A stretch of DNA of 64,000 nt from Welwitschia mirabilis (GCA_051453625.1 JBOZIK010000001.1:22671822-22735821); one strand, 5' to 3'. Shown: positions 36,183 to 48,470, counted from the first letter of the stretch. The notes: generated by a model not told the origin, from the letters alone. A program made the numbers and translations.

Positions 36183-36198
36183 GGCTCTGATACCAAAA
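36183..36198 (-). other. Primer-binding site (tRNA-Met type), minus strand
   Basis: On the minus strand TTTTGGTATCAGAGCC directly follows the LTR end. TGGTATCAGAGC is an exact match to the usual tRNA-Met complement. Confidence 0.85.
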
Positions 36199-36768
36199 TG
36201 TAACATCTTGGTTTTTTATAGCTAAAAACTTCAAGTAACGTAGAAGATAACAGATAATTGATCTAAATTATAGGTTGTTAAATATTTAAACCAACTATTC
36301 TTAAATGAATCTACAACATGCATACATAAATACATTTCCTAAGTAACTATTGCATGGAAAGAAAATAACTAACTCATAAGTGCAAATAATTACTTCTTTA
36401 TATTTAAGATAATTTCAAGTACAGTATTGACAACATAACAATAATTATTACAAAGCTCTATAACAAAAAGTCATTTACATAATATACATGCAATTAAATA
36501 AGAAAACAAGATGACATCCAGTTTGTACTACAATCATAGTTCTTTCTAGCATCTTCATTTGTAGTGGGTCCTATACATGAAAGTATGGTATAATAATTAT
36601 AAACTTCATAGTTCCTAGTATGGCTCATGGCAAGGAATAGAAAGTTATAAGATTCCAAGCACAAAAAAGGAATTACGAGAATAATCATAATGTGATCAAG
36701 TCCCCATTTTGAATTTATCTTTTTTTATTGTTATTCTATAATAGACTGCAGTAATCCAGTTGCACACA

Positions 36769-36880
36769 ATCAAGAGGGATAAATGGTAATTGGGTCACAC
36801 TTTTTCTATTCTTCTTAAACATAACCAAGAGGGATAAATAATAATTGGATTACACTTTTCCTATTCTTCTTAAAGCTTTA
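36769..36880. repeat. 55-bp tandem duplication in the gypsy LTR
   Basis: Two copies of a unit containing CAAGAGGGATAAAT and ATTCTTCTTAAA start at 36769 and 36824. They differ at several positions. Confidence 0.75.
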
Positions 36881-37639
36881 GTCCCATGGCCTTAGAACTC
36901 TCTTTAGACAGAATCATTCTCTGAGGTCTAAATAATTGGTTATCTTGGCTAGTTTTAATTCTCTAATTTAGAAATCTTTAAGCGAAAGTCGATGGTTAAA
37001 TAAGTCATAATTCACAACAATCTTGTCACAAAGCTTAAAACAAGATGGACAAGAGCCTGTGATGTAAAGATCAAAGGAAAACTATGATGCAAGGTGTACA
37101 TAATAAGAACAGAACATGCAAACTCCAAATGATATACAAGATACTAATGAAAGCTTTATGAAATGCAAATATTACAAGACAGAAAGGAAATTCAAGAACA
37201 ATACCAAACAAAATGAGAGATCATGAACCATACAAGAAATAAAATGAAAACCAAGAACCATACTTGAATTTAAGATGAGGACTCGAGAACTTTTAAAGAC
37301 TCTAAAGAATCCCAAGCTCTAAGGTATAAATCACCAAGATCCAATTACAGAGGATTTTTCAAGATATGAAATAAGAGAAGGAGAAAGTCCTATTTATAAT
37401 GATAAGATGTAGGGATGTGAAGAGATATAAGGAAATGAAGAGACACCTTAATGAAAAGAAAGTGGTGGGAATTTTATAACCTCTAATCATTTCCTTGCCT
37501 GACTAGTAGGTGCATAACATTTTATCATAACAAATAATAATGCTTATCATTCCATTACATGCAATTATTAAAAATAAGCCACCACATAATAATATTTTCC
37601 ATGTTAAATAAAGAAAACTGCAACAGCTACACAAGGAAG

Positions 37640-37790
37640 ATAATATTAATACAACCACTATTTTAACCACTAACATAATTACTAATTTAGCAACTAATGT
37701 AACCACTAATATAACCACTAGTATAACCACTAAATTAACCACTAACATAACCACTAATTTATCCACGAATGTAACCACTAATTTAATCTC
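37640..37790. repeat. 12-bp minisatellite in the gypsy LTR
   Basis: About twelve copies of a degenerate 12-base unit, ACCACTAATATA, run head to tail. The period of four codons produces an artificial VVxL-repeat reading frame on the minus strand. Confidence 0.85.
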
Positions 37791-38013
37791 TAAAGATCAT
37801 AACTAAATTGCAAAAAGAATATTATGGCCATTACAAAATGAAATAACTTAAAATAATAATTGTAGCATACCAATTTTCTACAATATAATTGTATCTCAAT
37901 ATGAAAAGTAATTACAATAACTAAATTAGCTTTGTGGACTCTATAACAATAAAATTTATTTTAATTTAGTTTTTAATCTAAATCTTTAGACCTTTAGAAA
38001 TTTGGATGTGACA

Positions 38014-38270
38014 TTTCTCCACTTCTTAAAAAGTTTCCTCCTTGAAACTTAAAGAAAGCTTAATTCTACTGTATAATACATCTATTTTATATTCCCAACT
38101 AGCTTCTTCGACTTTCTACTCTAACCCTTTCACTTTATAAATCTGATTTTCTCTTACTTCTAATCATATGCATTGCCAATTTTCCTATCAAAAACCATTA
38201 CTGCGAATCTACAATGAATTTTTCCTTATCCTTGATTTTCAATGGGGAATAAGGAATTAATACAATTTTG
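38014..38270 (-). pseudogene. Gypsy integrase/chromodomain tail and polypurine tract
   Basis: On the minus strand, just before the LTR, a decayed frame reads YKVKGLExKVEEASWEYKIDVL. It resembles the core of a chromodomain (xxVKWKGxxxEEATWE), followed by an FKEE-type end and the purine tract AAGAAGTGGAGAAA. This is the 3' end of a chromovirus-type gypsy element; the rest of that element is missing. Confidence 0.5.
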
Positions 38271-38759
38271 ATCTTGGCCTTTGAAACTAAAGTAAATTTT
38301 AATCTTCAAATTCTAAACAATTATGATCCATTAACAATGAGCTAGTATAAATAAAAATAAAAATAATTTAATGATGCCACAAAATAAAAAGAAATATAAT
38401 TAATTTAAGAAAATTTTAAAATATCTTTGCAAAAAAAAAAAAAACTAAGGGATAATAAAGAAGTAAAATTAATATATATATTTGATTACAATGGAAAAAG
38501 GAGTTTACTCATGAATTAAAGTAAAGATAAAGATCAAAAACATTCATTAGTAAACTTCTCAATTAACTCATACTTTAAATAATTAGCTTAAATTTAGCAA
38601 CTTTAAGTTAACTTTTTAATAAATTTCTTAAAATAAACAAGCACGCTTATGTTTCATAATTTATTTACTATTACTCCTATTATTGTTATTATTATTATTA
38701 AATAATTAACAACTAGCCTTATCATTATTAATTATTTTATAACATTTCTTCATTTATCG
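38271..38759. other. AT-rich spacer with simple repeats
   Basis: Contains an A-run near 38430 and an ATT microsatellite near 38680-38700. No gene is seen. Confidence 0.6.
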
Positions 38760-41700
38760 AAATAACTTGGAAAGTTCCTAAACGTTGGAAAGAGCTGAAC
38801 ATGACAACACCTAAGGCTAATGTAATCACTTAGGATTCTAATTCTCTTGAACATGCTAAATGCTATAAATCCAATGTTGTCTTTTAATGTTAGGATTCTG
38901 TATATTTGAATGAGCATCTGCCTCTTAATGATATGTGAATTCTTAGTACTAGTGCCATGAGGCAGATCACTTATAAGTGAGATTATTTTAATGATTTCAT
39001 TAAAGCACCTAGCAAAGTCTATTTGGTAGATAGAATTCTAGTTCTAATGGAAGAATATAATTCAGTTACACATGGCTTGACATCTCTTACTTCATGGATT
39101 GTGTCAAATTATCTATATGTTCCCTCATTCAGGTCTCATCTTCTTTCACTTAAAACCTTCCTGAGGGAAGATCATTCTATTTCTATGATAAAGAGATCAA
39201 TCAATATTTATAATAATGATCAAAATCTTATCATAAAGGGATACATCGATGGAAAGGTTATACATCTTTAAGATCATGTCAATATATGAGAGAGTACATG
39301 CACTAGTACTTAGAATGACATTTTCCCCTCAGTACTATGGCATTCTTGACTAGGACACTCCTACTATTTCTACATTAATTGTAATATGTAAGAATGGTCA
39401 TCAGCTTCTTTTGTTCATTCCATGGGATTTTGATAATGTGAAGCATGCATAATGGACAAAGCAACTTGAAAGATTTCGCACTAACAAAACGGTAAGTTAA
39501 TCGCAAGCATTTGCTCATTCATAGTGATTTGTATGATTGCATGCTAGTGCCTACACCCCAAGGCTTTTATTATTTTATCTCATTTATTGATAACTACTGA
39601 CAATTGACTTGGGTGTATTTTATGACTTCAAGTATAAATATTTGTAAAACTTTCAAGATTTCTAAGCAAAAGTGGAAAATAACTTAAAATGTAAGATAAA
39701 CGATTTCCACTCTAATAATGGTGATAAATTTACATCTCTAGAATTCAAGGACTTTCTTGATTTAGAAGGCATTCGACATCTAAAGACTTACCCATAAATA
39801 CCCCAATAACATGGAATTATTAAAATATTTAATTAACCCATTATGGATATGATACAATCTATTATATATTTTGATGTTTGTAAAACCTATCTCTCAAGTG
39901 AAGCTATGAGTACTGCAGTGTATCTCAATAATCACCTGAGACATTATTCCAAAAAGGGTATCTCTCCTACTAAAACATGGCATGATTACAAGCTGACTCT
40001 ACAACACCTTTTTGTATTTGGATGCAAATTCTATATCCATATTCCCAATGAACATCATAATAAGCTTGGTGCACATGCTTGTATTAACTTATTTGTTGAT
40101 TATTCATTAGGTCAAAAGAAGTATCATGTGTATGTTCTTAAGCATTGAAAAATCATTGTTTCTTATGATGTAATCTTTTTAGAAATGTCACAGAATGATT
40201 CTTAGATTAATCCTTTCAACATTCATTCTTCCTGTCACCCAGTCATGGTTTTGAGTGCTCAATCTCCTACAGTTAAGGGGAGAGATGTGTGCACCAATAC
40301 TCTAATTTCTTCTAATCAAATTGGAATGTCCATATTCCAACCTATAGGAATTGATAAATTTTATGAAACTAGCACCTATGAGCATGGTTTCAGCAATAAC
40401 TCATTGGATAGTCCTATCAAGAATGCTATAAATGCCTACACATGAAGATAAAGCACTTGGTTAGAGTCTACTCCACGCGATGTTCATGATGATGAGANNN
40501 NNNNNNNNNNCATTAGGAAAAGCTCACATACATTTATTGAGGATGATGAGGGGTTTCATTTAACTTTTGATGATAATCCAACCTTATTTAAAAAGGATAT
40601 TCGACATGATCATTGGATAAAAGTCATGAAAGAAGAGTATGATACTCTTATTGAAAATGATACTTTGGAGTTAGTTGATCTTCGATTGGGACACACTGCA
40701 TTATCTAAAAAATTGATTTCTGTGACAAATATAATGCGAGTAACATCTTTGAGAGATACAAAGATTGGCTTGTTAATATAAGCATATGATAAAATAAAGG
40801 ACTTGATTATAATGAAGTCTTTGCACCAACAACAAAAAGGGCTACTATCAAAAAAATGATTTATTTCGTAGCACAAAGAAAATGGAAGATGCATCAATTA
40901 GATGTAAAGACTACCTTCTTTCATAAAGACCTAAAAGAAGAGATCTACATAATAAAGCCAAAATGGTTTGAAGTGAAATGATAAGAATAGAAAGTGGGTA
41001 GACTAATAAAGTCTCTATATGGGCTAAAACAAGCACTAGAAGTAGGGTACACCAAGCTTAAACTATTTAAACATCATTATAGTTAGATTATGAAACTATC
41101 AAGATGTTAGTACAACATTATTTATTAAATCTAATGAAGGCATATTTACATATATAGTGTTGTATGTAGATATGCTGATTATTAGAAGCAATGAAGTTGA
41201 TATCAAAAGTTGATCTAAGTGAGGTATTCAAAATTTTTAATCTTGGATTGACTAGATTCTACCTTGGTGTAGAAATCATTTAGAAGAAAAACGAAATCTT
41301 TTTGAGTTAAAATAAGTATATTATAGATCTAATTCATAAATTTAGATTAAAAAATGCCAAAGATGCTATGAGGCCTTTGGAAAGAAATTCCAAGACATCT
41401 GCTAATGAAGACTCAGAACCCACGAATGAAACTAAATACAAAAGAATAGTAGGGAGTCCGATCTATGTAATCAACACTAGAGTAAATATCCCATTTGTTG
41501 TTGATGTGCTATTAAAATACCTTCTTGCATCAAACATCAGTCATCTAAATGCTACTAAGAGAGTATAACGAAACTTAAATAAGACCAAAAAACTTAGTTT
41601 TGACATATAAGAAAAAGTTTCAATTTGTCTTAAAGGCATACCCTGATTTTAATTTTGCTGAAGATACTAATGCTTTATTATTAACATTGGGTTAAATCAT

Positions 41701-42435
41701 GTTCTCAGGGACATCACCTTTATCTTAGTGATCAAAGTATCAAAGAACTATAGTGCAATCTTCTACTAAAATAGAATACATTACTACTTGTGAGGCATGT
41801 AAAGAGATTGAATGGCCAACAAATTTATTAGAAGCAGTAAACTTAGAGAAAAATAAGGCCACAAAGCTTTTAATCAATAATTAGTTAACAATTTGCATAG
41901 AAAACGATCTAGTACACCAGACAACATAAAACAATTTCATGTCAGAGTCCACAAAATCAAGGAACTCATCAAATTTATTCTATCTATTTAATGTCTAATC
42001 ACAGAGTACACCGTTAATACTTGCAAAATTGCTTAGTTAAGATAAGTTGTAATATTTTCAATCTAAGATTGGAAAGACATTAAGTTTAAAAAAAAAAAAC
42101 ATATCCTTTCACATCTTAGGCTTAATTTGGCTTTTAGGATCTCTACTTGAAGCCACTCTCTATCTTAGTACTAAGGGACGTGCAATACAATTTTGACCTA
42201 GTACAATGGATTGTGTAGTACATTTAATCCTAGCATTAAGAGATGTGTAATGGGCCATAGAGTCTTATCATCTATGGGATGTGTAGTAGTAAATTGACTG
42301 CTTTTATAACAAAGTAGTTCTTTCACATGATAACTCATTTTTTAGGAAGTCTTATTGTAGGCCACATTCCTAAGGTTGTCTTAAGGGCACTCGATTTTCT
42401 TTAGAAGAGAGTGTTCCCACATTGAGGGGAGGGAT
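38760..42435 (+). pseudogene. Ty1/copia element C, 5'-truncated pol
   Basis: The protease region reads ILSTSAMRQITYK at about 38939, where ILDSGATSHMT is usual, and continues through NYLYVPSFRSHLLSLK to 39271. Integrase pieces (YLNNHLRHYSKKGISPTKTWHDYK, HLFVFGCKFYIHIP) are at 39900-40060. RT starts near 40590 (HDHWIKVMKEEYDTLIEND). The YVDD box reads YVDML at 41163-41177, having lost one Asp codon. RNase H is badly decayed up to about 42060. No gag or 5' LTR was found, and a 13-N gap lies at 40498-40510. Confidence 0.8.
40498..40510. other. Assembly gap, 13 N
   Basis: Thirteen unresolved bases inside the integrase-RT linker of element C. Confidence 0.95.
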
Positions 42436-42641
42436 TGCTAGGACATTAATAAGTTGCACCATGATAATACACTTGGGGAAGATAAAAACCATAATAGAAA
42501 CCCTAATTAGGTGTGCTTACCTATAAAATCAATCTCTGATGTCAAAATAAACGCAACAAATAAAATCATTATTTTGAAATCTAATTTCAAATTTTCTTGC
42601 TCTTTCTTACTCATTGTATTTTCCTGCATTTTCATCTAACC
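42436..42641 (+). repeat. Probable 3' LTR of element C (short)
   Basis: A polypurine tract GAGGGGAGGGA (42424-42434) precedes TGCTAGGACATTAATAAG, a typical copia LTR start (TGTTAGGACA). CCTATAAAAT near 42520 could be its TATA box. The 3' end is placed tentatively at TTTCATCTAAC. No partner LTR was found. Confidence 0.45.
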
Positions 42642-42975
42642 CTTAGGGTTATAGGTTTTTCAAGATTGGTCCTTTTACTTTTTTAAAAACCTTTACATAA
42701 AAAGTAGTTGTTTGGAAGCCAGAATGAAAAAAAAAATGTAGAAGCAAGAATGTTATGCATGTAATGCAGCTCTTATTTGGGAGAGCTAAAACTCCTATCG
42801 TTAGTGGTACACCAACCAACATAAAGCTAGACTTTTGACTTTTTCTTAAAAAAATAAGAAAGAAAAGAATACTTTTTATTCTCAATCACTATTAAATTTG
42901 TAATTCAATTCATCACCTATATTCTTTTTTTATAGTCTTTCATAGCAATGACTATAATAGGAATGTAAGAGTGTA

Positions 42976-43051
42976 TTTTGTGAAAATCATTAGTGAGTTT
43001 ACTAATAAAATGGCAATGACTTCATCTCTCTCACGTGTGATTTTCACAAAA
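42976..43051. repeat. Perfect 14-bp inverted repeat (hairpin)
   Basis: TTTTGTGAAAATCA at 42976-42989 is the exact reverse complement of TGATTTTCACAAAA at 43038-43051, with a 48-base loop. It may be a MITE end or chance. The rest of 42642-43188 is unassigned. Confidence 0.7.
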
Positions 43052-43188
43052 ATGAAAACATTGACTTAAAATGAAGCATTTACATATTAATGTGTGTCTT
43101 CTAGTGCATTTACACAAGCATTTGTTCTTCTTAAAATTATATTTGTTTACAATATACTTGTAGAAGGAATTTAAAAAGGAAAATATTT

Positions 43189-43566
43189 ACAACTTCCAAA
43201 AACATATCAAAGATTCCAAAAGTTCTAAATAGCATTATTTGTAAAACATCTGAAAGCACATTCATCTCTTTAGGAGTCATAAATACAGTTATTAATAAAA
43301 CTTCTAAAAGCACATTTATCTCTTGAAGAATTGTAAATATAGTTATCAATGCACATTCATATCTTTCAGAAGTTATAAATATAGTTATTAATGAAACTTA
43401 CAGAAGCATATTGATGTGTTCCAGAATACATAAATTTAGTTATTAATAAAAGTTGTAGATGCACATCCATGTCTTTAAGAAGTTGTAAATATTGTTAGTA
43501 ATAAAACTCCTTAAAGCATATTAATGCCTTCTAAAAGTTGTTAACAAAACTTCCCGAAAGAACATT
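43189..43566. repeat. 54-bp tandem repeat array, about seven copies
   Basis: Degenerate units of about 54 bases contain AAAACTTCTAAAAGCACAT, TCATCTCTTTAAGAAGTTG and TAAATATAGTTATTAAT blocks; copies 2 and 3 start at 43243 and 43297. The array ends about 0.8 kb upstream of the GH36 gene's TATA box. Confidence 0.8.
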
Positions 43567-44380
43567 TTATATAATAAGCATTGTCCTACTAATATTACAT
43601 GCATCTACTACTGTCAAAAAAGACATGATTCTCGAAATATTTTTTACATTATAATATAGAGGTTTTCTACGAAATAAATTAGGTGAATTAAGGAAACCAT
43701 CAGTATTGTCCTTGTCATTGTGTAAGCTCTTTCCTCTTTTTTTAAGAAGTTAATTCGTGGAAACTATACTATGCCTATGAGATCATTAGTTTACTTGGCC
43801 GAATAAGCCTAGGGACTATGTCTAAGACATTAAAGCCCAACCTTTTTTCTTTAACGATCAAGCTAATACATAGCAAGACGTACCATAGTTACTAAAGGTC
43901 ATGGGTTTGAACCTTTAAATATCTAACTCACACACTTCTAAACCTTAGACATGCATTAACTTGTGGACATAAAGTTAACCAATTCACCTGCCTATTTAAT
44001 TTACAGGATAAGAAAATATATGTAAACATAACCAAACTTTTAGAGGATGAAATTCAAAGGCAAATTCAACATGAAAACAGGAAAAGTGGAAATTACAGTT
44101 CCTTACAGCGTGGAGGGAGGGCGTGATGCGTAATTCTTCTTTAAAAAATGTATGGCTGATAGGAGCAGCCGAGTTGCAGAAGGACCTAGATGTTGGCATC
44201 ACCTCAGAACCCCACCTCCTTTTCATGCAGTCAGTGTCTTCCATTTGAGCTTCGATATTCAATCAAAGCTTATAGAGTGTGCTCTCTGATGAGTCGGATG
44301 AACCTTCTGGAGACTCTTGGGAATCTCCTTTGGATCATCTTTACACGTATCTCTTGACATGGAATCCTTGGTATCCATAC
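43567..44380. other. Upstream flank / promoter region of the GH36 gene
   Basis: No coding sequence is seen. Base composition becomes more GC-rich from about 44050, approaching the gene. A tRNA B-box-like GGGTTTGAACCTT lies near 43902. Confidence 0.5.
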
Positions 44381-44383
44381 CTC

Positions 44384-44392
44384 TATATAAAT
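44384..44392 (+). promoter_or_regulatory. TATA box of the GH36 gene
   Basis: TATATAAAT lies 46-54 bases before the start codon, giving an expected transcription start near 44415 and a very short 5' leader of about 20-25 bases. Confidence 0.65.
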
Positions 44393-44437
44393 GGCCACTA
44401 GAAAAGAAGCACCTCAGATTATTGGAATTGTCCAGAT

Positions 44438-47400
44438 ATGGCAGTTCAGTCGGAGATTGAAATTATAGAAGGAACGCTTACAGTTAGAGGAAAAGCAGTA
44501 TTGAGAGATGTTCCTTGCAATGTTTCTGTCAAACCCATTCCTGATTGCACTTCCGTTTTTGTGGGTGCTTCTTCTGCAACTCCTTTTTCTCGCTGTGTCT
44601 TCTGTCTTGGAACCCTCCAGTACGACTTATCTTTTCCTCTGAGTCTTTTCTGCTCTTCACTCGCCATTACTGTTGGTTTCGTGTTGATGGGATGAATTGC
44701 TTTGTTGTTGCAGGGGATTCCGAGTGCTGTCATTGTTCAGATTCAAGATATGGTGGATGATTCCCTTCGTTGGAAAGTCTGGGAAAGACATTCCAGTTGA
44801 ATCCCAAATGGTGTTGTTGGAGGTAAAGACCTCTGTGAATGCAAGTAATAGCACAGAGGGTTCTGTGTTTTATGTATTGTTTTTGCCAACATTAGACGGA
44901 CTCTTCAGATCTTCTCTCCAAGGAAATTCGGAAGAACACTTGGAACTCTGCATCGAAAGCGGTAGACAATCCTTACTTGATTGCCTGTATCATGCTTTTC
45001 AGCTGTTTACTGAATTACAGCACATTTCCCTGTCTGTAAAATGCTTCTGAGTCATGGCGGGAGTCCATTATATGCTTCTTTTGTGTTCTTTTCAGGGGAC
45101 GCTGACGTCCAGACAACACAATCCTTGGAAGCAGTTTTAGTGAATGCAGGGGACGATCCTTACAACCTCATTGAAGACTCTGTCAAGTAAGAAAACTGTG
45201 CATTGATCCCTTTTCTTAGAACAATCAACAGTGTTTTACTTGGTTTCCTTTGAATTGGTTTTTTTTTGCCCATTTACAGGCAAATTGTCTGGTTTTTCAT
45301 TTCAGAATTCTGGAGAAATATAAGGGAACGTTCGCCCATCGCCAAAACAAAAAGGTAAGACTTATTATTTCTGTTCGTTCGCTTATCCTTCTGCAAAAAA
45401 ACCCAACGTTTGATTAGCATGGATTTCTTCTGAAATTGTACAAAATGCTGAAATATCAGCTAGGGTTTCAGTCATGGGATTAGTCGTAGCTGTTCTTCTT
45501 ATACACATTGTTCTTAACCCAAAACTTAAACTGAGAGAAAGCTTCAGACTAAAATGCTTTTGTGATTAGTGCTGAAAAATCCCTGAGAAGCCTAGAAGTT
45601 TGTGACCAGGTACCTGGAATTGTGGACTGGTTTGGATGGTGCACGTGGGATGCCTTTTACACAGATGTCAATCCACAAGGAATCCATCAAGGTCTGCAGA
45701 GGTAGCTGGATCTTTTTAAACCAGTTTTTTTTCAGTTTCAGATCATCTTCGGTCATTCTTGCTTCAATGAATTGAAACTCTCATGAACTCTCTGTCATTT
45801 TCTGTGATCTGTGCCAAGAACAGTCTAATAGAAGGGGGTACTCCTGCAAGATTCCTGATAATTGATGATGGCTGGCAGGAAATAGTTAACCCCATTAAGC
45901 CGAACACACACATAGATGTTACAGATGAAAGCCACTTTGTGTCAAGGCTGATAGACACCAGGGAAAACCAGAAATTCAGAAAAGCTGATGGATCTTATGG
46001 GCTGTCTGAGGTGGTGAGCCATGTGAAAGAGACCTACAGGCTAAATTATGTGTACGTGTGGCATGCCCTTCTGGGTTACTGGGGAGGGGTCCTGCCAGAT
46101 GCTCCAAAGATGCTCAAATATGGGGCTGCAATGAAGGCGCCAATCCAGTCCCCAGGCGCTGTTGCAAACCAGATGGACATTGCCATGCAGAGTCTTCAAA
46201 AGTATGGAGTCGGATTCATTGGCCCCGACAGAATTCCAGAGCTCTACGATGATTATCACAGTTATCTTGCATCCTGTGGAATCGACGGAGTGAAGGCGGA
46301 TGTGCAGGGCGTGCTTGAGACACTTGGAAGTGGCCTCGGTGGCCGAGTATCCCTCACCCAACAATACCAGAGAGTTCTTGAGGACTCTGTTGCCAAGTAT
46401 TTTCCAGACAACGCCTGCATAGCTTGCATGAGTCACAACTCTGATTCCTTTTACAATTCAAAGAAGACTGCCATTGTGAGAGCATGTGAGGATTTCATGC
46501 CAAGAGACCCCTTATCACAGACGGTGTTTGTAGCTTCAGTGGCTTACAATAGCTTGCTTCTGGGAGAATTCATGCAGCCTGATTGGGACATGTTTCATGT
46601 AGTCCTTTAATAACTGTCGCATTTGGTTTCACAGTAGTCAAATATTCTTATTTTCAGTAAACTGATTCATGGTCTTATTCTGATGGTGGTTGCAGAGTTT
46701 TCACCCTGCAGCAGAGTACCATGCAGCAGCTAGGGCTATTGGTGGGTATGCTGTGTATGTCAGGTATGCCAAATCTCCATTTGTTTGGACATCATGAAAA
46801 ATTCAATATATGTAAACTTTTGAAGCTCAGTACTCTTTGATACGAAACTCAGAAACAATTACAGGTACTTTGACATGAAACCTGCAAATCATATTTTTCT
46901 TGACAGGAGATTAGCGTATTATTTTCATGGGTGATTCAGAAAAAGCATACAATCTTTGCATCACCATATTATGTAAAACATGCGTTCAATTTTTAATATG
47001 TTTTCTGAAGAATTTCTGATATGAAAATAATAAAGCACGCCTTTACTCCATTTTATGATCTTGTGATAACTGATGCAGAATGATTGAGTCCCATCATAGC
47101 TCTGTCTTTTAATAGTTACCTGAATTTTGATCTACAACTTAGTAAAACTCTCTCCTATGAGATGGATCTACTTGTCTACTAAGTTTTAACATCATATTTC
47201 TGCTTATTGTTTTACATGGAGTTTTTATCTTTTGAATGAAACTCCTAATAAAATTCTCCCAACTGAGATGAGCCATGGCTTACAGCTTTTGTTAAAACCT
47301 CTGCATGAAACTAGAGTTTCTTTTTCTCATCAAGGGCTCAGTGTTTCTAGCGTTTTAGTAAGAAAGCTGAAGCATGTAAATTGCCTTTCTCTGGGTGACA

Positions 47401-48470
47401 ATTTTGCAGTGACAAGCCAGAAAATCATGAGTTCAAAATACTGAAGAAACTAGTGTTTCCAGATGGGTCAATACTGAGGGCCAAGAATCCAGGAAGACCT
47501 ACACGGGACTCTCTTTTCCAGGACGTCACAGGAGATCGTAAAAGGTACCTTGCAATCAACTTAATACTGAAGTTGCAGTCCCAATTGAGGGACTTGACTG
47601 ACTCCAGTCCATGCTTCCTTGTTGCTGTAGCTTGCTCAAGATTTGGAACATGAATGAGTGCACTGGAATTTTAGGGATTTTCAATTGTCAAGGAGCAACA
47701 TGGTCACCTGAAGCCCACTGCATTGTAGCCCCCACCTCACCAATTCCTGAAAAGATTTCAGGAAAGGTGTCTCCAACAGATATTGCAGGGATCAAAGAGT
47801 TCGCAAGCAGTACTCCTCACTGGTCTGGTGGCTTTGCCCTGTTTGCCCACAATGCAGGTCAGTCACAGCCATTGCTCTGTCATTTCCATATCCCTTCTCT
47901 TGTTGCCTCTCCTCGACCATGAAATTATTTTGCAGGTGAACTGAGGCTCTTCCTACAGGATTCAGAGACTACATCATGGGAGGTCTCCCTAGGGTCCTAT
48001 GGATCTGAGCTCTTCATTGTTGCCCCCATTCAGGTACGCAAATGGCACTTTCTTCTCAGTTTTCAATGAACATAGTTGTAATTTCTGTTGTTCAGCAGTG
48101 CGTTCTGATGAAGGATTGCGTTGTGGGCAAAGTCCAGGCATACAGGGAGGGTGTCGAATTTGCAGGGTTGGGATTGCTGGAGATGTACAATGGGGGAGGA
48201 GCAGTGAGAAACTTGGAGGCAAGCAAGGAAGGTAGTAGCACAAGAGTGGAGATGCAGGTTTATGGCTGTGGAAGGCTTGGAGTGTATGTATCAACAGAGC
48301 CTAAGCAATGCGTGTTGGATGGTGCCGTCGTCGGCACCGAGCAGTCTCTAAATTATGACAGTGCATCCCGCCTTCTCACATTCACCATAGAACCACCGAC
48401 ACCATTGACAACTTCTTCATATGATTTTCTTCATCAAAATCTCTTTCACCATATCATGTTTGAGCTCTGA
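44438..48470 (+). CDS. Raffinose synthase / SIP-type GH36 galactosyl enzyme, 11 exons
   Basis: Joining exons 44438-44619, 44714-44961, 45096-45186, 45306-45354, 45610-45701, 45824-46598, 46696-46763, 47410-47544, 47631-47857, 47936-48033 and 48099-48470 gives an unbroken 778-codon frame. Every intron has GT-AG borders and all phases agree. The family's landmarks appear in order: FRFKIWW (exon 2), [14 protein letters not shown] (residues 197-210), FLIIDDGWQ (231-239), [28 protein letters not shown] with the likely nucleophile Asp380, [24 protein letters not shown] with the likely acid/base Asp444, [15 protein letters not shown], and [21 protein letters not shown] (exon 9). The ETLG context favours the SIP/alkaline alpha-galactosidase branch over true raffinose synthase. 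These enzymes hydrolyse or transfer galactose of raffinose-family sugars in the cytosol; no signal peptide is seen. The extreme C-terminus is divergent. The exact substrate cannot be decided from sequence. Confidence 0.92.

Larger units (their letters stand above)
36199..38013 (-). repeat. Gypsy LTR, minus strand
   Basis: On the plus strand the 1815-bp segment begins TGTAACATC and ends GATGTGACA, so on the minus strand it has TG...CA ends with a near-perfect short inverted repeat. A primer-binding site abuts one end and a purine-rich tract (AAGAAGTGGAGAAA, minus strand, 38014-38027) the other. A TATAAATA on the minus strand near 37385-37393 is a likely promoter. It contains two local repeat arrays (36769-36880 and 37640-37790). 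Confidence 0.75.

Noticed and set aside
37503-37778. 91-codon minus-strand frame rich in VVxL repeats, looking like a membrane protein
   Set aside because: It is the translation of the 12-bp minisatellite in the gypsy LTR; the periodicity is a DNA repeat effect.
37640-37790. Possible CRISPR-like array
   Set aside because: Repeats of 12 bp without spacers in a plant LTR; this is a minisatellite.
43996-44262. 88-codon minus-strand ORF upstream of the GH36 gene, possibly a divergent gene
   Set aside because: No recognisable domain or promoter; its openness is explained by the locally higher GC content near the gene.
44446-44733. 95-codon minus-strand ORF over the start of the GH36 gene
   Set aside because: Antisense shadow of exon 1 and intron 1; the plus-strand protein matches a known family.
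46041-46436. 131-codon minus-strand ORF
   Set aside because: Antisense shadow of the large exon 6 of the GH36 gene, with no recognisable protein.
47989-48294. 101-codon minus-strand ORF
   Set aside because: Overlaps exons 10-11 of the GH36 gene in antisense and has no family features.
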